Shown here piece after piece: positions 11,483 through 22,337 of a stretch of DNA of 64,000 nucleotides (its first letter is position 1; the number at the start of each line of letters is the position of its first letter). Made by a program: the position numbers and the translations under genes. The notes under the pieces are model-generated. The model saw nothing but the letters and a program-made list of their open reading frames with translations. It did no database searches and was not told the origin of the DNA. The stretch spans positions 3,534,001 to 3,598,000 of the forward strand of contig JAKULF010000001.1 in the NCBI GenBank assembly GCA_022661535.1, read 5' to 3'. The stretch is from Eutypa lata (taxonomy: Eukaryota; Ascomycota; Sordariomycetes; Xylariales; Diatrypaceae).

Positions 11483-13623
11483 CTACATATTCATTGCTAC
11501 ATCTGTTGAAGAGAATTGTGGATTACCAGCCTCTAGCGAAGTAACAGTCGCAGGTGGTGTCACTGTAGCCGATAACTGTTCCCGCTCTTGGGCCGAGAAG
11601 GCCTTCATCAACTCGAACGCTGAAGTTGCAGCGATCTCCGTCCCATCATAACATGCGATTGCACGGAATCCCGGCGTCTTCTCCGACACTGGGATCGTCT
11701 TAACCCCTTGGAACGGCAACTCGGTTAGGCACAGCCAGTCGAGAGTAAATCCCCTGCAGAATTACCACGATTAGCCATACGCCAAGCTAATCGATACAGG
11801 ATACCTAAAGTGACTTACCCCTTCCAGGAGTCCTCCATCCAGTGCTCGATCGTGTTCTCCCAGTCCATCGCGGTCGTCATTCTGGCAACGCCGCAAAATC
11901 TCTGGCTGTTTCGCGCTTGTGTTAGTGACTTCTCATCCTAAAGCCATAACTTCGACCCTTTCAATAAAACAAGTGGAGAGGTAATTAAATATTCAAACCA
12001 CACCTTTTAATAACTGAGAAGAACATGATAACTTGTCCATCAGTCTTCGTGTAAGCTTTGTCAACAATTTTGTTGACTCTTGGGCTCGACGTCCAATTGC
12101 TGTGAGCGATACTGGTCTCAATGTCTGTTGGGTTGTCCGATCTCATGACGAAGTACTTAGTCTGTAAACATTGTTGTTAGTAATCAAATTAATCTTGAAC
12201 TAGCTTGACGTTGAGCAATGGGGTTAAAATACTGTCTCTAAGGAGATACCCCTAAAGCAAGGTATGAGAACACCGGGATCAAGTGTTGGGCCATGGTAAG
12301 TGTTAAGAAGTGTGACAGTACTCTGCGTTGCTGGCGAACTTTCGGTTAATTGTAAGTTAGACCAGGCCAGAGACGGCAGAGATGCAGGAGTGAAAGCGGG
12401 AGTGGCAGCATCCCGTCCCCTGAATAGTGAATCCTGTGGTATCGGATCGTCACTAACGAAGAGGCTAGATCTTATTAGACACATACCAAAATTATACGCG
12501 GTTCTACTACTCACGACTCTTCATCATCTTCGGAGTCTGCAATCTCAGATAGCCATGTATGAGTTACTGCTGCGTTCGCCGTTGGCCTTGTAGCTGGGTC
12601 AGGGGCAAGTAAGCCGCGTATAAAGTCATAGCAGGCTTCCGAGAGACTCGCCCAAGCAAGGCCGTCAAAGTTAAGAAGCTGGTTTCCGTGAACATACGTG
12701 ACGAGATCGGAAACGTTTGGAAATGGGTGCTTCTTTAGCAGTAGCTCTGCAATGATGACCCCGATGGCCCATATGTCGACGGAGACGGAATAAGCTATGG
12801 CCGGGTTGTCCCCGACAAAGAAACCAAGCACTTCTGGCGCCATGTAGCCAAAAGTACCAATGTGCATGGTCCGCAGATGCGTTCCTCCCTCCGTCGCCTG
12901 CTTACTGATCCCAAAGTCTGCGATCTTGACGATCCAACGTGGCGAGTCGGACGCTACAAGTATATTCTACATCGCAGTCAGCATTCTCTGCGGACCATGG
13001 AAATATGCTCAGGAAATAGATGTACACCGGGCTTTAAATCTCTATGAGCAAAACCGCTTTCATGCATAAATCGTATGCCCTCGACAAGCTGTCGAGCTAT
13101 TTGTCGAGTGGAATCTTCAGAGAAGGGAGGTCTTGTATCCATAAAACGTCTTAGATCTCTGAGCGGAAAGTATTCCATTGAAATGAAAATCGAATCGTTA
13201 TTTTCAAACCATCCGTAAGATTGCACGAAATAGGGCGCGTACTATCTAGCTATCAATATGACTCTCAGGATGGCTCGTGTCAGGTGTCTGTTGGCTTACG
13301 TGCGGCTGTGAGAATTTGACAATAGCTTCCAGTTCTTTCATGTAATCCCACTTCTTCCCCAATGCGGCTATCTTGTTGATCTCCTTGACTGCTCGAAACC
13401 TGCGGGCGGACGGCGGTCTGAAGCTGGGACTGGGCAGGCGAAGCCGCTCGAAGCGGACGACACCGAACGTGCCTCTTCCTATCGTTGGCTCGACATCCCA
13501 TAACTCCTCTACTACTCGGGTTTGGCTAGAGCCCGAGACGCGCAACATGTGTTTGACACATCCGGGAAGGAACTCGGTTTCTAATCTCGATGCCAGAACG
13601 AGATCTGATGCATTTTGCGCCAT
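11483..13623 (-). CDS. protein kinase-YTH domain fusion protein
   Basis: Seven exons on the minus strand, 13300..13623, 13026..13241, 12515..12966, 12233..12452, 12004..12161, 11819..11905 and 11483..11753, join in frame to 575 residues. Residues about 43-320 form a Ser/Thr kinase: glycine loop GRGTFG (49-54), K80 in RAVKE, HRDLKPGN (174-181), DFG (197-199) and APE (223-225), so it looks active and CAMK/CHK2-like. A Ser/Pro-rich linker (about 331-404) leads to a YTH domain (about 405-540): KYFVMRSDN, MFFSVIKSQRFCGVARM and W427, W479 and W484 at the positions of the m6A-binding aromatic cage. All six introns are 58-98 nt. Intron 3 (12453..12514) is the join between the halves. If it is retained, TGA at 12511 ends a 331-residue kinase. 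The donors of introns 2 (GTACAT) and 4 (GTATTT) are weak. Confidence 0.75.
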
Positions 13624-14057
13624 AATGAGTAAATACAGGATGTTTCGAAGATTCCCTCCGCTTCGTCTTTTCTAGTTCAATTTTCGGTGTTGTCGCATCC
13701 TGCAATATTGACTCATTCCCAAATCAAGACGTTACGAGCAACGTTGACAGCGGCAACTAATGGATAAACAAGAAACTAAAATAGTCTGCCTGTGGACTGC
13801 CAAAAACGCCTGACACCTCCGATTGCGGTTAATAACTCCATGATTGTGCCTATGTGATGCATAAGAACACCAGACATTGATCTCGGTGGCTGGCTTGGCA
13901 AGATTTCAGCTCCAAATTTGTCCAATAGACTACCTAGATCTAAGCTAGGTAGGCTCAGCCCCAGAGCATAGCCCCCCAATGATAGTCTATTTAGTATTTA
14001 TGTCAAATGGACAACCATCTTCTTCTTGGCTTTATGGGAGTTGGGTAACTTCTAATA
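13624..14057. other. divergent intergenic region
   Basis: Promoter space between the kinase-YTH gene (-) and the HeLo-like pseudokinase (+). No other feature recognised. Confidence 0.4.
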
Positions 14058-15714
14058 ATGTCTGCGGAGTTGATTCTTGCTGTAGTTGGCACTGTCGATG
14101 TTTGCATCAGGTGAGTCTGGGCTAATTCACCTGCCCTGCTGCTCACTGAGTAGCCCAGCTGATAAGACCAGATTAGCTAGTAACGTTATTACAACATATC
14201 AAGCCTATCGAAATGTGGAAGACAGTATTGACGACAAGATCGTTCTTGTCGAGTCGTTATGGACCAAGGTCGAGATACAGCTGAGATTTCTAGACAAGAT
14301 CACGAGCCATATGAACGAAGAGCTTGCCAAGAGCCACTTCAACCTTCTCCAAAAGCTGAAGGGCAAGTTACTACAAACGGTTTCGCAACTGGAGTCGACA
14401 AGTTTAGGGGGTACATCAATCAGGCAGAAGACTTCAGATTTCCTCAAGAAGTGGAAATTTGCAATCGTGAGGAGCAGTCTCGACGAGCTGGTGGCTGAGC
14501 TAGAGGCCTGGCAACAACGTTTCGACCCAACTTGGTATCTGATCATTCTCATCAGCGGCAATGTCCTTGATTCTGAGCTGTTAAGATCACAACAGAACAA
14601 TGCAACCGGCTCGGATCAGAAAACGGGCCCTCTCGATAATATGCTCGCTCTTCGGTCTGCTTTAAAATCGGAGCCAACCATAGGCTGTAAAGGGGGGTCA
14701 CCAAACGCCAACCTACACCTCGATGCTTCCGGGTTAAAGGGGTCAAAGGAGACAGCAATTCCATTCACGACAGCTAGAGCTACTATGAGGTTCAGATCTA
14801 GTAAACTGCTCATTATAGAATCAGTGGCTATTCCAAGCGGAGCAATCGCTCAAGTGAAGGTTGATATCGAGAACCTAGCCCGGAAACTGCAGCAAATCGA
14901 CCCAGAAATATTTGGTCTTCTCCAGTGCTACGGTCTGCTAAAGCGCCGAGACCCCACCACTAACCGTTTGACTACAATCGAGGTAGTATATCGAGCTCCG
15001 CCGAGCCACGGAACACCAAACACGCTACGGCATCACCTGCTAAAGCAGGAACCCACTAGTCTTAGTACCATCATGAGGATAGCTAAGCAGATGGTTCGAT
15101 CAGTCAGTTATACGCACACCTGCGACTTCGTACATAAGAACATTCGGCCCGAGAATATCCTCATCTTCCCAAACAACGATTCATCATTTGGTCCTAGTTC
15201 CCTCGTCGGGTTCACCCAGTTTCGGAATGCCCACTTCCAGACGAACCTGTGTGGGGACTCAGCCTGGAATCGAAATTTGTATCGCCACCCTCAACGCCAG
15301 GGAACATTCGTGCAGGAACGTTACGTGATGCAGCACGATATTTACAGTCTCGGGGTGTGCCTCTTGGAGCTTGGTCTCTGGCGGTCCTTCGTGTGGTACC
15401 CGACTCATGACAGCAGCGCTTCCCCCGTGCCTGGCGTCGCACTTGGGTTGAGCATCAGTGATAAAGACTTTGAGGCAGTGCACTCAACTACCCCTCTACG
15501 GATAAAGGAACATCTCGTGGCTGTGGCGAAGAAGGAACTTCCGCCACGAGTCGGAGATATTTATACAGATATTGTTTTAGCTTGCTTGACTTGCTTAGAT
15601 CCGGGCAATGTGGCTTTTGGTTCTGACGAGGAGTTGAGGGATGAAGATGGTATTGTTATCGGTGTTAGGTTCGTAGAGAACATACTGGGCAGAATAAATG
15701 AAATCTCGATATGA
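14058..15714 (+). CDS. HeLo-like N-terminal domain with pseudokinase C-terminus
   Basis: Two exons, 14058..14110 and 14172..15714, give 531 residues. The donor is GTGAGT. I chose the acceptor before 14172 because it gives the HeLo-like helix VVGTVDVCIRLASNVITTYQ; a TAG acceptor at 14151-14153 also keeps frame. The N-terminal helices (VEDSIDDKIVLVESLWTKVEIQLRFL) resemble the HeLo/prion-inhibition domain of fungal cell-death proteins. The C-terminal half has a kinase fold but with HKNIRPEN where HRDxKxxN is expected (about residue 337), GFT in place of DFG, and then HDIYSLGVCLLELGLW. Losing both catalytic aspartates makes it a likely pseudokinase. HeLo domains form membrane-permeabilising assemblies in programmed cell death; a signalling or death role here is inferred. 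Confidence 0.75.
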
Positions 15715-15897
15715 TTCGGGAGCCATAATAATCCTTCTGGGAATACTAAGACTGGAGATGTAGCTCTACCCCTATTCTGACCATGGGAGAGTTTGTGAAG
15801 CTCCTAGGAAGATGATATAGTTAAAAGTGAGTTTTCTTGCATACAAATATGAAATCTGTCATCCTGTTCAAAATAACAAGGTCTAAAGTAGCCATGC

Positions 15898-16887
15898 TCA
15901 TATGTTTTTGGAAATGCCCGCTTCTATCCCTTCTAATATTGCGAGAAGTTCGTCAAACACCTTCCCCTCGACCCTTTGTCCTTCTTCGCTCTCAACAAAC
16001 GGGCTTGGGGTGCTAAGCTCGCAATCTTCCAAGTACCTTCCATGGCTCTCTGGACCAGCAGAAGCCGCCATCACGTATGTACGGGCTCCCATTTCGGCCG
16101 AGCGGGCAAGTACCTTCATCAGAAATGCCATGACTACGTTGAACACTGGGTCGAAAGACTTCTCCCGCAGAATATCCGATTGGCAGAAGCCAGGATCAAC
16201 GACGTTCAGCACTACGTCTGTTGGCTTCATACTAGAGCTTGTTGATAGTCGCTTTGCCAGCTCTCGGGACACGAAAACGGAGAGTAGCTTGGACGTGCTG
16301 TATCTCTGGAACATGAAGCTGTCATCTCGCAGCGATTCGAAGATGGATGGTTCGTTGCGTTGTTCAAAAGCCGCAGTGAAATGGCTATTCGAACCAACGA
16401 TAACTATGTGCGGAACGTCAGGGAGGTGTTCAGTCTGGTATATCGACATCGTTTTCCTCAATGTAGGTAGGAGTAGGACGGCCATTAGGTAGGTCGAGAT
16501 GACGTTGACTGTAATCTGGCGTTCATAGCCTTCGAAGACCTCGTAGTTGGTCGCGAGCATACCTGCATTTTCAACCACGATATCCAGGCGGTCTAGAGTG
16601 CTAGCCCGGCGACAGAAGTCTTTGACACTATCAAATGACGAGAGATCCACGTGCCAGACTTCGACAACTCCCGCAGTGCCTAAGGATGATTCAATGTCGG
16701 TCTTGGCCTTCTCCCCCTTGCTCACGTTCCTGCAGCCTATGATGACCTTATGCGCATTTAGGCGGACAAAGTGGCGAGCCGCTTCAAGACCTAGACCTGA
16801 GTTGGCGCCAGTGATCATGATAGTCTTCCCCGTGAAATCGGCAATTGGTGGTGGCAGTGGAGTAATCTGAGTCCTAAGGGACCTCAT
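15898..16887 (-). CDS. short-chain dehydrogenase/reductase, retinol dehydrogenase-like
   Basis: Single exon, 329 residues, ATG 16887. It has the classical SDR cofactor motif TGANSGLG (27-34), NAG (107-109), a Ser in the IVGSNSH strand (166-168) and the catalytic YSTSK (Y196, K200). The acidic or basic residue after the second strand (GCRNVSKG) suggests NADP(H) preference, which is typical for retinol/WW-domain oxidoreductase-like fungal SDRs. It would reduce or oxidise a carbonyl or alcohol substrate in the cytosol; the substrate is not readable. It is convergent with the HeLo-like gene, 183 bp away, and no biosynthetic cluster surrounds it. Confidence 0.9.
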   Translation of the reverse strand: MRSLRTQITPLPPPIADFTGKTIMITGANSGLGLEAARHFVRLNAHKVIIGCRNVSKGEKAKTDIESSLGTAGVVEVWHVDLSSFDSVKDFCRRASTLDRLDIVVENAGMLATNYEVFEGYERQITVNVISTYLMAVLLLPTLRKTMSIYQTEHLPDVPHIVIVGSNSHFTAAFEQRNEPSIFESLRDDSFMFQRYSTSKLLSVFVSRELAKRLSTSSSMKPTDVVLNVVDPGFCQSDILREKSFDPVFNVVMAFLMKVLARSAEMGARTYVMAASAGPESHGRYLEDCELSTPSPFVESEEGQRVEGKVFDELLAILEGIEAGISKNI

Positions 16888-18475
16888 AAGACTGCGATTC
16901 CTACGTTAATCGATAGTTAACGACGCCATGTTCAAGTATATGGTGTTCTCGGAGACTCACATATTGATACAATTAATTGCTGAGTCTTGTACTTGTCTTG
17001 TAGTTTTTATGCGTATTTTGTAGGGATCTGACAAATTCAGAAGAATACCAAGTAGTCTCGTATGAAGACTCTGCGTAGTGGGAAGTGTCTAGCAATAGCG
17101 AAGGGGTATAGAATTTACGCAGAGCCATATGTCCTGAAATACACTGGTTCTAACGTTTTAGACCCGGGTTAGGGGCGTTACTGCGGAGGTACGAAAGTCG
17201 CTCTACAGCAGGGTAACATGGCAAGACTATATATACAACTGAAGTACAGTGCGGTCCTAGAAATAACGACCAATTCTCGCCAAGAAAGCGATATAAGACA
17301 CATTGCATCAAAACGTACAGCTTAGTGTCTTCTATTAATCCATACGCGATAACGTACGATGTGAAGTAGATGTTACGAGGGGATCAACAACTATTGAAAA
17401 CAGGATGACCACGAGTAAAGCTTTTACAGTGATATCATACATATATGCCTCTGCCTATACATCAAATGTATCGCCCGCTCATGGCAATATTGTCCGCTTG
17501 ATATAGATTGGGTATAAAAAGGGACACGTACGGTAAGGTTATGAAGGAGGGGCTTCTGACAATAACTTCTTTGGAGACATCTTATCTCCAATAATGAAAC
17601 TTAACGGTCTCATGAAATAACTAGCGCCATCATGGTCCTAAGACTGTATAAATGGATGTGTGAGACATAGCGGCCCAGTCCGTGGACTATCAGAGCATAT
17701 AGCAGCCAATAGGAGCTTGGTGAAGCTACTGCACCAAGCTTTCCCTATATAAGAGTGTGCTCGCACCGTACAGCCATATGTAGGTTTCTTTCCTTTCCTT
17801 GGAGATTTGGCATAGTCGATATAAGACGTTTTGAATGCAACATGTGCATAAACCTGATAAGCTTTATGCCTGAAGATGCCTCCAGAAGAAGAATGTGTAT
17901 GTGTAATTGATATTAGTCTCTTCATTTACCATTACGTTAAGAAGTTAAGTTTGAAGGATTAATACGATTACATAGGTATATTCAAGTGAAAGAGTCCTAG
18001 GAATTTACACTCTTTGGCGACTCTTCCTAGCGTAGATGTTGACATGAATCGACATTATAAATGGCATTTTATCTCACCACCAGACCACCAAATGACATAG
18101 CTCAATGCCAACCCTCACAAAGATACTGTCATCACTTAGTTCCTATTCTGCCCATGATTTGAAACACTCATTTTATGAAAATATTCAAACACCAAATGAC
18201 GACAATCATGAATACGTTATTTCCCACATTCAGATGCATAGATGTATTTTTAGGTTTAGTTGGGGGCGACAATTCGCTTGATGAACGACATGCTTGTACG
18301 ACGCTGTGGCACAATGTGGTCTGAAAATGATCCAGCAGCAATTCACATTTAGCTCTAGATATTTACAATTTCGTGTTCCCCTATCCGCTAACTAGACACG
18401 CACAACGAGGAGCGAGTCAGAACTTGATTTCTACCTAGAGGTAGAACATTGTCGTTTCCCCATCCTCACTGAGTC
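16888..18475. other. 1.6-kb gene-poor region
   Basis: AT-rich spacer with no supported gene. An open frame at 17638..17925 (-) has an ATG, but its translation shows no domain, signal or coding bias that I recognise. No repeats or RNA genes seen. Confidence 0.45.
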
Positions 18476-21033
18476 CTAAGTCGCAAACCTGAAGTCCAAT
18501 CGTCGACTCCCTTCCATCGTAGTGTTCCTAGTGTAGTTCTCCCTCTCCTCCTGAGTCATCGCATTCCAAATGCGGTCCCGTTGCTTATTTCGGTAATCAT
18601 AATCTACGCAGAGAATGTTAAACAGCTGGAACCATAAGAGTATCTCATCTCGATGATCGAAAGGGGCGGTGAGAAAGGTATCAGTGACTTACAAACTTTC
18701 GTCAAGAGGAAGACAGCAATCGCGGCTATATTGATTGCGAAGAGCTGCGTGTTTCCACGGTGGTAGTACGGCTTATCGTCGTCGCGGTATATGAAGCTGG
18801 ATGCTATGTTGCCAAGCTGGACGGACATCTACAAGTGGCGGGTCAGAACCGCACTCTAGATGCTATTGCACTCCTCATTCTAAAGTTCTTGAAAGGAGTA
18901 TCGGCACTTACGTTGTATAGGGCGGCCGAGACAGATCTCGTGCCCACGTTGTTAGAGTTCCTTGACGTCCAGGCTACTACAATCGCATGGCAGTAGGGAT
19001 ACGACAGCAGCACCGTAATGACAGCGAAAGTGCCCCATTGGTCATCGACTAGTCCAGGCCACCAACGCAGTGCGATGATGCATGGCAGTGTCCAGATCGC
19101 CTGCGACATAGACACTAGGGCCCTCTGGTTGAGCCAGTCGGCGAGGCGTGTGATGAGGATCAAATTGATAATGTGAAGCACGCACTGCGAGTATACGATA
19201 ATTAGTTACCACCTAGAGTTCCAGTGCTTCCTCACTCACACACGCAGTGGAGGAAAGATAAGATTATTTTTATTTTAAACAGAAGGCAAGAGATGATTGT
19301 TACTCACGTAGGGAATAGTAAGCAAGTTCGTGTCCAAAGCGTCGAAGCCAATCGACCTCAGCGTCAGGGTTATGTACTTGTCCGGTGGCGACTGTGGGAT
19401 GTAGCAGAGAAGGCCGATGGCGTAGAGGGGCCAAAGATCGTAGTCCTTCATAGACTCCCACAGCCTTTTGGGGGTGATTGCCTGCCGGTTGTGCATGTCG
19501 CCCTTGGACGGATCGTCTCGAAGCACGCGGTTGACGACAATGGCCACCTCGCGATCATTGAACCAGCCTTTAGGCCGGAACCACGTCTTCGTCTGCACGG
19601 CGGAGGCGGGCATCATGAAGAACGATGCGATCCCGATCTGGAAAAGGGGAAAAGTTAGTGACACTAAGAAAGAGAAGAAGCACCAACGCCCCTTTTATAA
19701 CTTGGAGCGTTGATTATGTTGCAGCGTTCATGAAAGACATCACCATATACTCACAGTGAGTGTGACCAGGCCCTCGATCAAGAACAGCCAGCGCCAGCCG
19801 CCCCATCCAGCTACACCACGAAGGCGCAAGAGCACAAAAGCCAAAAGTGAAGTAACGATGCCCGTCACGGACAATGATGTCCAGAAATAGCTGCAAAATC
19901 GAGCCGGCGGGTTAGGAACATGTTCCCACGTCATGTAAACAGGGGCCATCGCGTGCCCTCTTATCTTCCGGAGAGGTGTTTTATGAGCTTACTTACCTTA
20001 GCCTGATAGGAAGTTCCCTCGCGGTGTAGAAATAACTAAGCCACAAAACAAGATCGGGGATGAAACCGCCCTAATGATCACAGAATGTCAGACTTTCATC
20101 CATACACTAATAGTTAGGACTAAGCTCTCTCTCTCACTTAGTCAAAGTCAGTAACTTACTTCTAGAATTCCCAACAATGCCCGCGTCGCGAGGAAAGAGC
20201 TCCTACCATCCAAGAAGCATTGGAACATCGCTACGATAGACCACAGGCAGATTTGAATGGGAATCCACCTATCGGGGCCTATAGCCTTCGACACGAGTTG
20301 CGACGGGAGCTCGGCTATGAGGAAAGATAATAGAAAGACCGTGTTTCCAGTATTATAGTCTAAAGGTTAATGAGAATGTCAGCGCTAATTCCCCTGTTGC
20401 GGACCACCCTTCTTGTAACTTCTTTCCTCCTCCACAATCCTCTTAGCTGATTGTGTGCGAGATCAAGCCAAACAACTAATTCAAGGAATCTGGCCACGTA
20501 CCATCTGTGGTCAAGCCAAGATCATCGAGCAAGTTGTCCGCAATGGCTTGTTTCAGGTTGTTCCTATCGACCTGAAGACTGAAGAACATGATACACTGTA
20601 ATTGCAGAAGTCAGCAAATCACCCTTCCACTTCCACTCATTCATTTTCCCGTCTATGGTTCAAGGGTACAGCAAACAGCACATACCGCCCACAAACAAAC
20701 ATGCCAGTCGAGCTTCCGGACAAGCTTCCTCTCCTCCTCCTTAGACCACGTCAGGTTCTCGTCGAAGACGTGGCGGGCCTCGTACTCAGCCTTCTCGTAG
20801 ACGCCTTTCCAGCGCGCTGCCACTACGGGGTCCTCGAACGGGTTGGGGTGGTGGTTCTTCCCATCGCCGCCGTTCTCTTCCAGGCCGGAGGAATCGCTTA
20901 GGTAGTTATCGCGGTCGTCGAACTTCAGCTCGCCGGTTGTCTGGGCGCTTCTGTTCTTGTCCTTGCCCCCGACGTAGGCCACGACTGGGATTGGGTCGAT
21001 GTCCGCTTGGACTCCGGGTATGGAGGAAGACAT
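18476..21033 (-). CDS. MFS transporter, anion:cation symporter (Dal5/allantoate permease) family
   Basis: Nine exons join in frame to 572 residues: 20686..21033, 20502..20595, 20160..20359, 19997..20070, 19755..19890, 19308..19637, 18912..19184, 18693..18828 and 18476..18603. Donors are GTATGT, GTACGT, GTAAGT or GTGAGT and phases match throughout. The N-terminal about 95 residues are hydrophilic. The core then follows the ACS-family pattern: [17 protein letters not shown] with [10 protein letters not shown] (first helix and loop), [43 protein letters not shown] and [20 protein letters not shown]. It ends with [12 protein letters not shown], the usual cytosolic tail. Relatives import allantoate, nicotinate, biotin precursors or other organic anions with protons at the plasma membrane. 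The exact substrate is unknown. Confidence 0.9.
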
Positions 21034-22337
21034 GGTCTATTGCAAGGTGTGCGCGTGGTTGCGCAAGTTACACGCTTTGTATGAGTCTTAACAAACCAAG
21101 CAAGCAAACAAACAAGACTGTGCCACGCTCCGAGATACCTAGACGCCCTGATATTCGGCCTCGGAAGCAGGATATGAATGAGATTCAGAAAACCCAGGAA
21201 ATTCTTTTTCTTCTTCTTTATTCTCACGCAGATCGCCACAACGCCACACACATATAACTAGGGGTACTAGCACGACATTGCACATATCTCTCTCCTACGT
21301 TGGAGAGGGGGGTGGGGGGGGCTGACCCGCACCAAAAGCGCAATACATGACCATCACCCATCTAGATCAACTACGACCTCGCATTTGCACGAGGGGAGGA
21401 CCCTTTACCAAGAACGTGAAATTAGGCCCGATGATGCTAGGAGGGTTCCCTGTGGCGTCACTTTGGGAAACGGCATAGTCAATACCTTCCTACTGTACTT
21501 ACATAACTAGTCGTGATGAGTACGGCAGACCCAATCGGCTCGATTCCACGGCGACACGCGTGCGATTCCCAGAAGGTGTGCTCGTTATCAATCAATGATC
21601 AATTGTAAGTTGCATTGAATAATACATACATATATGCTTGTTTGGAATCAAGCACCGAAGTACCCCACAACAAGAGAGCTTGTTGATGGCGGACTGGTTT
21701 GCTTGTGTATCTGTCTGTCTGTTCTTCAGAGTTGACTGGATGGGGGGTATGATAACGACATATAACGCCATATTCTCGTCTTTGGCGTGGGGGCCCCTTG
21801 AGTTACTAGTGTGGCTGCACCTTGCTTGATTCCGACAGCCTGGGTTAATCATCGCCTATGATTCTGGGCTCAAATTTGGGGCACGCGGATCACGTCATCG
21901 AGGAAAGATAATAACCACCGGGAATAGACAATTGATTAATATAAAACTTTTCGATCTCCCACAGCTCGCAGCCCGCGGTAAGTCGGCATGACAAGCGGAA
22001 TAGACCCTCGTCTTGTATCATGTCTCAAAACCGCCCAATAATACAGTGTGGTTGTCGCTTGATCGAAGACTTATATATAATAAATTAGGTTATATAGCTA
22101 GCTAGGTAGGCTTACGGCGACCATGGTGTCTACAACCCCTGAAAGATATAATACCGGGGGGGGATTCGAGTATTAATATCAAGATACATAGGCCTGTACA
22201 TCGCGCTGATCAATGCAATAGCCCTTGCTAAGCTAAAACCACATATGGCACCCGTGAAGCTTATTTCAAGGTCGTACCAACATGTTCCATCGTGTGAAGA
22301 AACTTGCATGTCGCTAATAGGCACGGAGCCTCCCCCA
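21034..22337. other. intergenic region with G-run
   Basis: Promoter of the MFS gene and 3' flank of COG3. Two G runs of 6 and 8 separated by one T lie at 21305-21319. Small open frames (for example 21638..21829) show no coding features. Confidence 0.4.

Noticed and set aside
12511..12867. Kinase and YTH segments as two separate genes
   Set aside because: A separate YTH gene would need a start within 12484 and a 5' leader inside the kinase 3' end. The spliced join is in phase with good donor, branch and acceptor. Kept as an alternative isoform only.
17638..17925. 95-codon open frame on the minus strand
   Set aside because: It has an ATG but no domain, signal, splice partner or coding composition that I recognise.
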